Assembly: GCF_022558445.1 (NCBI RefSeq)
Contig: NZ_CP054699.1
Span: forward strand, 3,488,001-3,552,000
Direction of reading: 5' to 3'
Source of the DNA: Candidatus Contubernalis alkalaceticus
Lineage (GTDB): Bacteria > Bacillota > Dethiobacteria > SKNC01
DNA length: 64,000 nucleotides
A model generated the notes under the pieces. The model saw only the letters and a list, made by a program, of their open reading frames with translations, searched no databases and was not told the DNA's origin. Below are positions 9,117-17,367 of the stretch, in pieces. Within the stretch, counting starts at the first letter, position 1, and every line of letters starts with the position of its first letter. Position numbers and translations under genes: made by a program.

Positions 9117-10022
9117 TTAAGGATGGTGGTATAGAATTGTCGACAAATACCTTTCCCCTGTATCAGGCAGCAAGACAACGATTATTTTATCTTTGTTTAT
9201 CGGCCTTTTAGCCACCTGTAAGGCGGCAAAAACTGCTGCCCCTGATGATATTCCCACCAGCAGCCCCTCGGTCCTGGCAAGATTCCTTGTGGTATCAACA
9301 GCATCCTGGTTTTTAACCTTTATTATTTCATCGATAATATCTAAGTTCAGCACCTCCGGCACAAAACCAGCCCCAATTCCCTGAATCTTATGAGGGCCTG
9401 GAACGCCGCCGGAGAGAACCGGTGAATCATAGGGCTCCACGGCTATAACCTGAAAACCGGTTTTACGGGATTTTATCACTTCACCTACTCCGGTAATAGT
9501 TCCTCCGGTGCCCACCCCACCCACAAATATATCTACCTGCCCACCAGTATCCCTCCAAATTTCTTCTGCCGTAGCCCTCCGATGTATTTCCGAATTTGCA
9601 GGATTTTTAAACTGCTGCAGGATAAATGAACGGGGTGTTTTTGCCGCCAACTCTTCAGCCTTGGCAATTGCCCCTTTCATACCTTTAACCCCCGGGGTTA
9701 GAACTAATTCGGCCCCCAGAGCTTTTAACAAGTTTCTTCTTTCAATGCTCATGGTGTCAGGCATGGTAAGTATCAGCCTGTAGCCCCTGGCGGCAGATAC
9801 AAAAGCCAGGGCAATGCCGGTGTTGCCACTGGTAGGTTCTATGATTACTGAACCTCTGCCTATCAAGCCCTTCTCTTCTGCATCCTTGATCATGGCATAG
9901 CCAATCCTATCCTTTACGCTCCCGGCAGGATTAAAATATTCCAGCTTTGCAATCAATTTGGACTTTAGACCATTTATACAGTTGTAGTTAGACAATTCAA
10001 GCAGTGGTGTGTTTCCAATCAA
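9117..10022 (-). CDS. cysK: Cysteine synthase (O-acetylserine sulfhydrylase)
   Basis: At least 301 residues. Family signatures are IGNTPLLEL, the PLP lysine in [24 protein letters not shown] and [13 protein letters not shown]. It makes cysteine from O-acetylserine and sulfide. The longest frame with a conventional start uses TTG at 10022, which lacks a good ribosome site. The codons just upstream read on in frame as ...NLTDL before IGNTP, which matches the usual family N-terminus, so the true start is probably about 13 codons earlier. There AAAGGGGTG lies 7 nt before an ATA codon. The N-terminus therefore needs checking. Downstream are the two hairpin motifs and nifS. Confidence 0.93.
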   Translation of the reverse strand: MIGNTPLLELSNYNCINGLKSKLIAKLEYFNPAGSVKDRIGYAMIKDAEEKGLIGRGSVIIEPTSGNTGIALAFVSAARGYRLILTMPDTMSIERRNLLKALGAELVLTPGVKGMKGAIAKAEELAAKTPRSFILQQFKNPANSEIHRRATAEEIWRDTGGQVDIFVGGVGTGGTITGVGEVIKSRKTGFQVIAVEPYDSPVLSGGVPGPHKIQGIGAGFVPEVLNLDIIDEIIKVKNQDAVDTTRNLARTEGLLVGISSGAAVFAALQVAKRPINKDKIIVVLLPDTGERYLSTILYHHP

Positions 10023-10126
10023 ATCGGTTAAATTCCCGGCTATACCAGATATTTTTAATCACCCCTTTGTAATATTTTTTTTAATGGCTTTTTCACCTTT
10101 TACAAAGTGAATAATCACATTTTCTC

Positions 10127-10516
10127 CTAAAGCAGAACTTCCAACCCCTGGCCTGCCAGGTACGGCACCTGATTTCGAATTCTAATCTCTCCTTGAACCC
10201 GAATTGGAGTGCCGGCAGACATTGTTACCGTAAAATCATAGAATTGAACAAACAGCTGCTCAGCCCCCTCTGATACTATAATCCAGCAGCCTGAGGCCTG
10301 GCAGACTTGAACCACTTTCGCTTCCACTATAACATTCTTTCCCTGATAGTTTTGGGTATCAGCAAACAGAGATTCTATCTCCACCAACTGTCCAGATTCA
10401 CTGTCTATGGGTTGCCCATACTTTTTTTTCTGACCTATACTGCAGCCCATTAAACTAATAACAACAAATAGTATCAAGGCATTACTAATTAAATGCAGCA
10501 TTTTTTTTGACATCAT
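10127..10516 (-). CDS. Small lipoprotein of unknown function (OB-fold-like)
   Basis: 129 residues. A signal peptide ends in a lipobox, LMGCS, with Cys at about position 25, so it should be anchored on the outer face of the membrane. The mature part has QNYQGKNVIVEAKVVQVCQASGCWIIV and later GEIRIRNQVPYLAGQG-type strands, resembling small extracytoplasmic OB-fold domains with a CQxxGCW motif. I do not recognise a specific function. Its start overlaps the 3' end of the upstream ABC ATPase gene by 32 bp, so the two are translationally coupled. It could be a substrate-binding or assembly lipoprotein for that transporter. Confidence 0.8.
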   Translation of the reverse strand: MMSKKMLHLISNALILFVVISLMGCSIGQKKKYGQPIDSESGQLVEIESLFADTQNYQGKNVIVEAKVVQVCQASGCWIIVSEGAEQLFVQFYDFTVTMSAGTPIRVQGEIRIRNQVPYLAGQGLEVLL

Positions 10517-11168
10517 CCATCATCCTCCCGTCCTGCAATGTAATAATTCGAGGTAGTTGAGCCGACATTTTAGTATTGTGAGTAACTATGACCACTGTTG
10601 TGCCTGAACGGTTAATATCTTTAAACAAGGAAAATACTTCCTCAGCCGTTTTGCTGTCCAGGTTACCGGTAGGTTCATCAGCCAGCAGTATCTCCGGTTG
10701 GTTAGCCAGAGCCCGGGCTACAGCAACTCGCTGGGTTTCACCGCCACTCATTTGAGAAGGCAGGTGATTAAAACGTTCAGTGAGACCTACCCGTTCCAAC
10801 AGCTCCTGGGCCCGCTGCCTTGCCTTTTGCCTGCCGGAAAAATACATCGGCAGCATTACATTTTGCAGGGCTGTCATGGTGGGAACCAGCAGAAACTGTT
10901 GAAATATAAAACCTATGGTTTCTCTGCGAAGTTTTTCCCTCTCTTTATTACTTAATTTTTCTACCGGGAGGCCAAAAATATCAATGCTGCCTCCCGTGGG
11001 ACGGTCCAAAAGGCCCATAAGGTTCATTAAAGTAGATTTTCCCGAACCGGATGGCCCCAGGATCCCCAGCAATTCACCTTTTTTAATTTCCAAAGATAAA
11101 CGATCCAGGGCATAAACTTCCTCGCCTCCACGTTTATAAATTTTAGTAGCACTAACCGTCTGAATCAC
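10485..11168 (-). CDS. ABC transporter ATPase, LolD/MacB-like
   Basis: 227 residues. Walker A GPSGSGKST near residue 40, Q-loop in FIFQQF, signature SGGE, Walker B ILLADEPTGNLD, H-loop VTHN. The DEPTGNLD form and length place it with LolD/MacB/FtsE-like ATPases that normally pair with FtsX-fold permeases. No permease gene is adjacent; the only partner is the overlapping lipoprotein. It starts with GTG at 11168 behind GGAGGGCG. The substrate cannot be inferred. Confidence 0.9.
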   Translation of the reverse strand: MIQTVSATKIYKRGGEEVYALDRLSLEIKKGELLGILGPSGSGKSTLMNLMGLLDRPTGGSIDIFGLPVEKLSNKEREKLRRETIGFIFQQFLLVPTMTALQNVMLPMYFSGRQKARQRAQELLERVGLTERFNHLPSQMSGGETQRVAVARALANQPEILLADEPTGNLDSKTAEEVFSLFKDINRSGTTVVIVTHNTKMSAQLPRIITLQDGRMMDDVKKNAAFN

Positions 11169-11408
11169 CGCCTTACGCCCTCCTTATTTACTTCTAAGAT
11201 GAGAAAATATCCTTCATATTTTAACAGCAGCTATTCATTTCCTAAAGCATTTAATTAAATTAAAAGCACTGATTTACAAGCTATAAAAAATTATACTATA
11301 ATTCCTATGTATTTACTAGTATATAAATTATAAATTTTTAAGCTCCTAAGGCCTCTCCTGCAGATAACACTCTCTTCCGGCATTTTTAATTTCCTACGGG
11401 TAAAAACC
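11169..11408. other. AT-rich intergenic stretch, no gene seen
   Basis: Between the ABC ATPase start and the spoIIR terminator. It is rich in A and T, with a TATAAT on the minus strand near 11290-11300 that may serve the ABC ATPase, but without a recognisable -35. I found no ORF or convincing RNA motif. Confidence 0.4.
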
Positions 11409-11447
11409 AAAAAAGGCTGCCCCGTATGTTCGGGAAGCCTTTTTTGC
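11409..11447. terminator. Bidirectional intrinsic terminator after spoIIR
   Basis: AAAAGGCTgCCC pairs with GGGaAGCCTTTT around a short loop, with A-runs before and T-runs after, so it works in both directions. It ends the sigG-spoIIR unit on the minus strand. Confidence 0.85.
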
Positions 11448-11504
11448 CTATAAAATTGCCCCGGGTTCCAACAAGGGCTGCTTATTAAACAATACAAACC
11501 CAAA

Positions 11505-12254
11505 TTAATCTCTACGTCCAAAACCGTAATAGGAGGGCAGCAGGTTATTTACCCATTCCACCACCCTAAACCGCACTTCTACTTCCCCGCCTTCGTTTTC
11601 CGTTGAGTTATTTGAGGAATCCTGGCAGGGTGTCTGGTTCAAGGAATCCTCTTTAGATCCCTGGAGGCTGTCTTCGGTGCAGCGGCTGTCTAAAATCCCT
11701 TTAATACTGTCTTTGTCTTTTCCCTGCTTATCTTCAGGGAGGTGGTTAAAACACAAGGGTGGAAAAAGAACACACCACCAATTTTCCCCGGCTCCGCTGC
11801 CGATGACAATCCGCAGAGCCTCATATTCCCCCGCAGGAAATTCTCCGAAAATATACTGCCTGGAAGGAAATATCTCCTGCTCTAAACTTATTTCTACCCC
11901 ATGGGGAGTGCCCGCCGTCTCCAGCTCCTGCTCCACCAGCGCCTGAATCAAAGGCATCTTTTCCTTCAATAATTCCCGTGCCTGCTCTTTGGTTTCTGCC
12001 TCTTTTAGACGGTCCGCCATAAAAACCAATACTTCCCGGGTTACCTGTTCTTTAATCTCTTGATCCCTGGGCTCATCACTGTGAGCCACCACGTGGAAAC
12101 GCAGTGCTTCTTCTTTGTCCAGGGATTCTCCCCCCACCATGATTATCTGTTGTTCCTCCGGCACGGAACCAGAAAGGCTTTCGGTAAAAAAACTGTGATA
12201 CCCCTGAAAAGCCATTAACGCCAGCAGTATGAATATCCACAGGGTTTTTCTCAT
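11505..12254 (-). CDS. spoIIR: Stage II sporulation protein R
   Basis: 249 residues. One N-terminal membrane/signal segment (about residues 5-22) is followed by the SpoIIR core with ALRFHVVAHSDEPRDQEIK and the later WWCVLFPPLCF motif. Around residues 180-225 it has a low-complexity Asp/Ser/Gln-rich insert before the conserved-looking end VRFRVVEWV. SpoIIR is made in the forespore under sigma-F, crosses into the intermembrane space and triggers SpoIIGA to process pro-sigma-E in the mother cell. It lies 5 bp downstream of sigG, so both are likely expressed from the sigma-F-like promoter upstream of sigG. Confidence 0.94.
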   Translation of the reverse strand: MRKTLWIFILLALMAFQGYHSFFTESLSGSVPEEQQIIMVGGESLDKEEALRFHVVAHSDEPRDQEIKEQVTREVLVFMADRLKEAETKEQARELLKEKMPLIQALVEQELETAGTPHGVEISLEQEIFPSRQYIFGEFPAGEYEALRIVIGSGAGENWWCVLFPPLCFNHLPEDKQGKDKDSIKGILDSRCTEDSLQGSKEDSLNQTPCQDSSNNSTENEGGEVEVRFRVVEWVNNLLPSYYGFGRRD

Positions 12255-12259
12255 ATTAT

Positions 12260-13045
12260 CTACTCCTCCGCCTGAAGGTTGCTGCGAATAAACTTCAGGG
12301 CTGTTTTTTCTATTCGGGAAACCTGGGCCTGAGAAATACCTATCTCCTCTGCAACTTCCATTTGAGTTTTACCCTGAAAGAATCTCATTTCCATAATATC
12401 CTTTTCCCGCTTTGGCAGCTTGCTAAGGGCTTCATTTAGGGCCAAATCCTCCACCCATAAATCAGAGCTCTGTTTCTGGTCACTTATCAAATCCATTACA
12501 TAAACAGGATCGGTGGGGTCGTTGAAAACCGGTTCATGTAGAGAGACAGGGTCATAGTTGGCATTGAAGGCAAATACTACTTCTTCGTTGGTAATCCCCA
12601 GCTCCTTGGCAATATCCCCTACTGTAGGCTCTGCCTGGTTGACCCTGGCCAGTTTATCCCGGGTATGCATGATTTTTTGGGCCAGTAATTTTAAGGAGCG
12701 GCTCACCCTAAGGGAACTATTGTCCCTGAGATATCGCTTAATTTCTCCTATAATCATGGGCACTGCATAGGTTGAAAACTGAACATTCTGACTGAGGTCA
12801 AAATTATCTATAGCTTTCATCAATCCGATGCAGCCTACCTGGAACAGGTCATCTACATATTCACCGCGGTTGTTAAATTTTTTCATAACGCTTAAAACCA
12901 ATCGGAGATTTCCATTAATTAACTCTTCCCGGACCTCTTCTTGTCCCTGCCGCAGACGCTTAAAGAGTTCCATAATCTCTTTATTGGTCAAGGTAGGAAG
13001 TTTAAAAGTGTTCACTCCACTTATTTCCACTTTTCGAGGCAGCAT
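12260..13045 (-). CDS. sigG: RNA polymerase sporulation sigma factor sigma-G
   Basis: 261 residues with the sigma-G hallmark N-terminus VEISGVNTFKLPTLTNKE, then region 2 (NGNLRLVLSVMKKFNNRGEYVDDLFQVGCIGLMKAIDNFD), and a region 4 HTH in QMEVAEEIGISQAQVSRIEK. It directs late forespore transcription. ATG 13045 follows GAGGGATAA. In B. subtilis and many clostridia sigG sits near spoIIGA-sigE; here it is coupled instead to spoIIR. The close match in region 2 and the N-terminal motif argues for sigma-G rather than sigma-F. Confidence 0.95.
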   Translation of the reverse strand: MLPRKVEISGVNTFKLPTLTNKEIMELFKRLRQGQEEVREELINGNLRLVLSVMKKFNNRGEYVDDLFQVGCIGLMKAIDNFDLSQNVQFSTYAVPMIIGEIKRYLRDNSSLRVSRSLKLLAQKIMHTRDKLARVNQAEPTVGDIAKELGITNEEVVFAFNANYDPVSLHEPVFNDPTDPVYVMDLISDQKQSSDLWVEDLALNEALSKLPKREKDIMEMRFFQGKTQMEVAEEIGISQAQVSRIEKTALKFIRSNLQAEE

Positions 13046-13076
13046 TAGTTATCCCTCCTCTTACTTCTCTACCCAT

Positions 13077-13106
13077 TAGTATTGCCAATATTTAGTGACC
13101 TTAGAC
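13077..13106 (-). promoter_or_regulatory. Sigma-F-type promoter upstream of sigG-spoIIR
   Basis: Minus strand: GTCTA (13102-13106), 15-bp spacer, GGCAATACTA (13077-13086). This fits the sigma-F pattern GYWTA-N15/16-GGNNANANTW, with one -35 mismatch. It starts about 30 bp before the sigG ATG, and both downstream genes are classically sigma-F dependent. Confidence 0.6.
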
Positions 13107-13157
13107 AAAAATATTCATAAATTTTTAAATTATTGGGTAAATTATGGACAAAAATTT

Positions 13158-13183
13158 AACTCTCCAAAGGAAATAGGAGAGTT
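13158..13183 (+). promoter_or_regulatory. Inverted repeat upstream of nikR (possible operator or leader hairpin)
   Basis: AACTCTCC, a 10-bp gap, GGAGAGTT: a perfect 8-bp dyad about 57 bp before the nikR start. NikR proteins often autoregulate through dyad operators, but spacing and sequence differ from the E. coli operator. Confidence 0.4.
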
Positions 13184-13239
13184 TAAGAGAATATTATTAC
13201 TATTTAAATAACGAATTAAACCCGGAGGGAATAATTTTT

Positions 13240-13659
13240 ATGAGCAAATTAATACGTTTTGGTGTTTCCATGAACGAACAGCTTTTAGAAAAATTTGACC
13301 AACAAATTGTCAAGAAGGGCTATAGCAACCGGTCAGAAGCGGTCCGAGACCTTATCCGCAACCAGTTGGTTCAGCTGGAGTGGGAGGACGAAAACCAGGA
13401 GGTGGCAGGGACTGTTACTCTGGTATATGACCACCATGTAAGGGGGCTTACCAACGTTTTAATGGAGATACAGCACGACTTCCATAACCTGGTACTGTCC
13501 ACCATGCACGTGCATCTGGACCATTACAACTGCCTGGAGGTGCTGGTGATTAAGGGAAAAGCTTCGGATACCCGTAAACTGGCGGAAAAACTTATCAGCA
13601 TCAAAGGGGTTAAACACGGACAGCTTTCAATTACCAGTACCGGCAAAAACCTGGACTAA
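13240..13659 (+). CDS. nikR: Nickel-responsive regulator NikR
   Basis: 139 residues. An N-terminal ribbon-helix-helix domain (LIRFGVSMNEQLLEKFDQ, then GYSNRSEAVRDLIR) is followed by an ACT-like metal-binding domain. The four nickel ligands are present and in register with E. coli NikR, shifted by three: His79, His90, His92 and Cys98 (MHVHLDHYNC). It binds DNA as a tetramer when loaded with Ni(II), usually repressing nickel uptake. No nickel transporter or hydrogenase gene is adjacent. ATG 13240 follows CGGAGGGA. Its stop overlaps the convergent prmC stop by 4 bp. Confidence 0.94.
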   Translation: MSKLIRFGVSMNEQLLEKFDQQIVKKGYSNRSEAVRDLIRNQLVQLEWEDENQEVAGTVTLVYDHHVRGLTNVLMEIQHDFHNLVLSTMHVHLDHYNCLEVLVIKGKASDTRKLAEKLISIKGVKHGQLSITSTGKNLD

Positions 13660-14564
13660 GGCAGTTTGCTTAGGCCATTCTTCCCGGATAGGGCCACTAG
13701 CACCCGTTCTATACCGCTGTAGTCTTTTACAACATCCAAAGTTTCAAATATTCCTGTGGAGGCCGCCAGGGACTTAACCTTGAGCATTTGACCCTTTCCC
13801 ATCTCCAGGGCCGTCATGCCCTGAGGTTTTAAAAAATTATGAAGGCTGCCAAATATTCTTCGGTAAAAGTTCAGCCCATCTTTACCTCCCTGGAGAGCCA
13901 GCAGCGGTTCATGGCCCTTAACTTCCCGCTGCAGTGCAGCCAGTTCCCCGGTGGCTACATAAGGAGGATTGGAAACAACCACGTGAAAAGTAAGCTCCTC
14001 TTGAACACGGAGGGGTTCCCACAGGTCACCTTCTAAAAAGGTGATTTTTTTGGATACTCTATGAAATTCAGCGTTTTCTTTTGCTACCTTAAGAGCTTTA
14101 GGGCACAGATCCACAGCCCATACCCGACAGGAGGGCAGCCTTTTGGCCAGGGTTACGGCCAGTACTCCACTTCCGCAGCACAGGTCAAGAAGGCGAAGGG
14201 GCCCTAAATATCGCCCCTCTATATAATCCAGGACAGTCTGGCACAGTATCTCTGTTTCCGGCCTGGGAACCAAGACTTCAGGGGTTACCTTAAAATCCAG
14301 GCCCATAAACTCCTTACTTCCTACGATATAATGATAGGGCACACCGGAAACCCTTTTGCGCACCAGTTCCTGAAAATGCTCCAGCTGTTCAGAAGATATT
14401 TCCTCTTCAGGATGTGCATATATAAACACCCGGTCTTTTTTCATGCAAAAGGCCAAAAGCAGCACTCCTTCACTGCCACAGCCAGGAATTCCCGCCTCTT
14501 TTAACTGTAGAGAAGCCCCTTTCAGGGCTTCTTTTATTGTTGCATTCTTCATATCTATGTGCAC
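13656..14564 (-). CDS. prmC: Release factor glutamine methyltransferase PrmC
   Basis: 302 residues. An N-terminal helical domain is followed by a Rossmann methyltransferase domain with LLDLCCGSGVLAV (SAM-binding) and the NPPY catalytic motif in VVSNPPYVATGEL. It methylates the Gln of the GGQ motif in release factors; its substrate RF1 is encoded immediately upstream by prfA. The prfA-prmC order is conserved in many Firmicutes (B. subtilis prfA-ywkE). The 63-bp spacer between them carries short degenerate GGACAGT-like repeats. Confidence 0.95.
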   Translation of the reverse strand: MHIDMKNATIKEALKGASLQLKEAGIPGCGSEGVLLLAFCMKKDRVFIYAHPEEEISSEQLEHFQELVRKRVSGVPYHYIVGSKEFMGLDFKVTPEVLVPRPETEILCQTVLDYIEGRYLGPLRLLDLCCGSGVLAVTLAKRLPSCRVWAVDLCPKALKVAKENAEFHRVSKKITFLEGDLWEPLRVQEELTFHVVVSNPPYVATGELAALQREVKGHEPLLALQGGKDGLNFYRRIFGSLHNFLKPQGMTALEMGKGQMLKVKSLAASTGIFETLDVVKDYSGIERVLVALSGKNGLSKLP

Positions 14565-14627
14565 CTCGTGAGAACTTATTTATCCACCTGACCAACCGAC
14601 CAACTGTCCACTGAACACTGTCCACCA

Positions 14628-15695
14628 TCACTGTGCCCGTTTCAAAAGTTCCTCCTGTTCCGCTGCTGCCAATTTTTCTATAAACTCACCAATATCTCCG
14701 TCTAAAACCAGGTCCAGTTTATGCAGGGTCAAACCCACCCTATGATCAGTAACTCTCCCCTGGGGGAAGTTATAGGTGCGAATCCTCTCACTGCGGTCAC
14801 CGGAACCTACCTGGCTCTTCCGGTTCTGGGCCATCTCCGCATCATGTTCATTCTGTATGACTTCTAAAAGTCGGGTCCGGAGGACCTTCATGGCCTTATC
14901 CCGGTTTTTGTGTTGGGATTTCTCATCCTGACAGGAAGCCACAATATTGGTAGGCACATGGGTAATCCGAACAGCAGATTTAGTAGTATTCACGCTCTGT
15001 CCTCCTGGTCCCGTGGAACAGAAGGTATCAATTCTCAAGTCCTGGGGATTTATTTCCACCTCCACCTCTTCTGCTTCGGGCAAAACCGCCACCGTAGCAG
15101 CAGAGGTATGGATCCTTCCGCTGGATTCTGTGGCAGGAACCCTCTGCACACGATGCACTCCGGATTCATATTTCAAGCAGCTGTAGGCCCCTTCCCCCTC
15201 CACCATGAAAACAATTTCTTTAAATCCCCCGATATCAGTCTCACTGGAATTTAAGATTTCCAGCTTCCAGTTTCGGCGCTCAGCATATCGAGCGTACATA
15301 CGGAATAATTCCCCGGCAAAAAGGGCCGCTTCATCCCCACCGGTGCCGGCACGAATTTCTACAATAACATCCTTTTCATCAAAGGGGTCCTTTGGAATAA
15401 GCAGTATTTTCAGCTGCTCATCCAGCTGCTCCTTCTGATTTGAGAGAAGCGCCACCTCCTCCTTGACCATAAGGGCCATATCCTCCTCAAGCTTTTCATT
15501 CTGCATCTCCTGGGCCTCTATCAGCTGTTGGTTGACTATTTTGTAATTGCGGAAAACCTCCACCGTTTTACTCAAACGGGAGTGTTCCCGGGTATACTTT
15601 TGCCATTCCTGCTGACGGTTGATTATCTCGGGGTCGCTGATAAGTGCCTCCAATTCCAGGAAATAATCTTCAAGCTTTTGCAGTTTTTCTAACAT
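14628..15695 (-). CDS. prfA: Peptide chain release factor 1
   Basis: 355 residues from the ATG at 15695, which follows AGGTGA; a longer frame reaches 15740. It begins [16 protein letters not shown]. The PEVT-type recognition region is in domain 2, and the catalytic GGQ is in [19 protein letters not shown]1 reads UAA and UAG and hydrolyses peptidyl-tRNA in the ribosome. It follows rpmE and precedes prmC, which modifies its GGQ glutamine. Confidence 0.97.
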   Translation of the reverse strand: MLEKLQKLEDYFLELEALISDPEIINRQQEWQKYTREHSRLSKTVEVFRNYKIVNQQLIEAQEMQNEKLEEDMALMVKEEVALLSNQKEQLDEQLKILLIPKDPFDEKDVIVEIRAGTGGDEAALFAGELFRMYARYAERRNWKLEILNSSETDIGGFKEIVFMVEGEGAYSCLKYESGVHRVQRVPATESSGRIHTSAATVAVLPEAEEVEVEINPQDLRIDTFCSTGPGGQSVNTTKSAVRITHVPTNIVASCQDEKSQHKNRDKAMKVLRTRLLEVIQNEHDAEMAQNRKSQVGSGDRSERIRTYNFPQGRVTDHRVGLTLHKLDLVLDGDIGEFIEKLAAAEQEELLKRAQ

Positions 15696-15865
15696 GTTCT
15701 TCACCTCATATCTACAGGTAAGCCCGGAACTAAGAGCCATCCGGGCAAAAGTTGTACCTCTTGGTATTTTTATTTTATCGAAAAATTAAATAAAAATCAA
15801 TTCTCTTTCGCTTTCCAAAAGTTGTCCCTCCATAAAGAAAAAGCAGAGCCTTTCCGCCCCGCTTC

Positions 15866-16066
15866 TTAATTCCTGCCGTATTTACGTTTAAATCTCTCTA
15901 CCCGTCCGCCGGCATCTACAAATTTCTGTTTCCCTGTAAAGAAGGGGTGGCATGCTGAACATATTTCCACTTTCAGATCTTTTTTTGTGGATCCGATTTC
16001 AAAAACCTTGCCACAGGCACATTTAATAGTAGTTGCGTGATATTCAGGATGAATCTTTGCTTTCAA
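15866..16066 (-). CDS. rpmE: 50S ribosomal protein L31, zinc-binding type
   Basis: 66 residues starting MKAKIHPEY. Zinc ligands are Cys16, Cys18, Cys36 and Cys39, which identify the zinc-containing L31 form rather than the zinc-free paralogue YtiA. The rho-to-rpmE order with prfA following matches B. subtilis. It has its own promoter at 16141-16169, and its 5' leader carries a small GGGGTttACCCC hairpin near 16110-16125, possibly an L31-type autoregulatory leader; that is only a suggestion. Confidence 0.97.
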   Translation of the reverse strand: MKAKIHPEYHATTIKCACGKVFEIGSTKKDLKVEICSACHPFFTGKQKFVDAGGRVERFKRKYGRN

Positions 16067-16140
16067 TGGTCTTCACCTCTTTCGGTAGAAATTAAAAATG
16101 CACAAATCTGGGGTAAACCCCGTTGAATTAACCCTTATAT

Positions 16141-16169
16141 ATTATATCAGCCATTTATCCTGAGGGCAA
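16141..16169 (-). promoter_or_regulatory. rpmE promoter
   Basis: Minus strand: TTGCCC (16164-16169), 17-bp spacer, TATAAT (16141-16146), about 75 bp before the rpmE start. Confidence 0.65.
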
Positions 16170-16292
16170 GTCCATCAGAATTTCCTGTCTAAACATTTAT
16201 AAATCATAACACAGCTAAATAGCCAATGCAACCAAAATCTTTTTCTCAGATATTACTTTCTGTCACTTTCCTGGATAAATTTTTTAAAATTA

Positions 16293-16327
16293 TTAAAAAC
16301 TGCCCAAAAGGTTTACCTTTTGGGCAG
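16293..16327 (-). terminator. Terminator whose stem includes the last codons of the LysM/M23 gene
   Basis: Minus strand: CTGCCCAAAAGG-TAAA-CCTTTTGGGCAG, a perfect 12-bp stem with the stop codon in the loop, followed by TTTTTAATAATTTT. The 5' arm encodes the last four amino acids (LPKR). Confidence 0.9.
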
Positions 16328-17296
16328 ATGATTTATAGGGTTCAGCTTTTCGCCATTTTTAATAATTTCCAGGTGCAGGTGAGGTCCCGTAGCATCTCCG
16401 GTTTCCCCTGCCAGGGCAATCACCTGGCCCTGGTTCACCCACTGGCCTTGGCTTACCTCCAGACGGGAAGCGTGACCGTACAGGCTTCTCCAACCATCAC
16501 CGTGGTCAAGGATCACTGCCCGGCCATAACCGCCTCTCCAGCCGGAATATTCTACGTTTCCAGAAGCAATGGCCAGCAGAGGAGTCCCTGTGGGCACCGC
16601 AATATCCAGTCCAAAATGATACCCCCCGCTCCGGGGTCCAAAGTGAGAGGATATCCAGCCGTCAGCAGGCCAAATAAATTGGGGCGATGAAGGAGATTGA
16701 CGACTGAGAGTAAGGGTGCTGGCGCTGCGGGCAGCAATCGTAGCTTGAGCGTCATTTTCCGCTGCCACCTTTTCCAGGCTGGTTTTATCCGCCGGGATAA
16801 TCAGAGTTTCTCCAATCTGCAGTTGTTCAGGATTATCTACATTGTTGACATCCAACAGTTCATTTCTGCCGATGCTGTATTCTGACGCTATATCCCAGAT
16901 GGTGTCCCCTTGAGCAACTTCATGGATAATCATATACCCCCGAGTAATTCTAAGAACCTCCCCCTCCTGGATCTGGGTTGATGTGTTTAGATGGTTATTC
17001 AGGGCAATTACCTCCCCCGAAGACTTGTACCGGTCAGCTATACTGTCCACAGTCTCCCCACTCTGAACCCGATGAAAGATTATCTCCACAAGGTCCTCTT
17101 CTTCCTCCGGCTCTACTTCCTCTTCCTGAGGATTGTTTTTGTCCACATATTCTATTAACTTATCTAAAAAAGGCGGGCGAATATTGGCCGCCGCCGACTG
17201 TTCCAGGGCCTGGACATTATTTGGAAAAACCGTAAACAAAAAGGCTGCCATCAGTAAAACCCAGCAAGAACAGCGCAATTTCCCAACCATTTTCAT
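16313..17296 (-). CDS. Secreted LysM-M23 peptidoglycan endopeptidase
   Basis: 327 residues. An N-terminal signal segment (about residues 8-30), an acidic linker, two LysM repeats (HRVQSGETVDSIADRYK and HEVAQGDTIWDIASEY) and a C-terminal M23 metallopeptidase domain with FGLDIAVPTGTP and HLHLEI zinc ligands. It likely cleaves peptidoglycan peptide cross-bridges outside the membrane. It lies between rho and rpmE, where B. subtilis has no such gene. One of three M23 proteins in the window. Its terminator overlaps the end of the coding sequence. Confidence 0.93.
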   Translation of the reverse strand: MKMVGKLRCSCWVLLMAAFLFTVFPNNVQALEQSAAANIRPPFLDKLIEYVDKNNPQEEEVEPEEEEDLVEIIFHRVQSGETVDSIADRYKSSGEVIALNNHLNTSTQIQEGEVLRITRGYMIIHEVAQGDTIWDIASEYSIGRNELLDVNNVDNPEQLQIGETLIIPADKTSLEKVAAENDAQATIAARSASTLTLSRQSPSSPQFIWPADGWISSHFGPRSGGYHFGLDIAVPTGTPLLAIASGNVEYSGWRGGYGRAVILDHGDGWRSLYGHASRLEVSQGQWVNQGQVIALAGETGDATGPHLHLEIIKNGEKLNPINHLPKR

Positions 17297-17367
17297 GTCA
17301 CCTCATTTTTGGTATAATAACTCACCTCCTATTGTTGACTAAATTTTAAATAAATATACTAAATATC

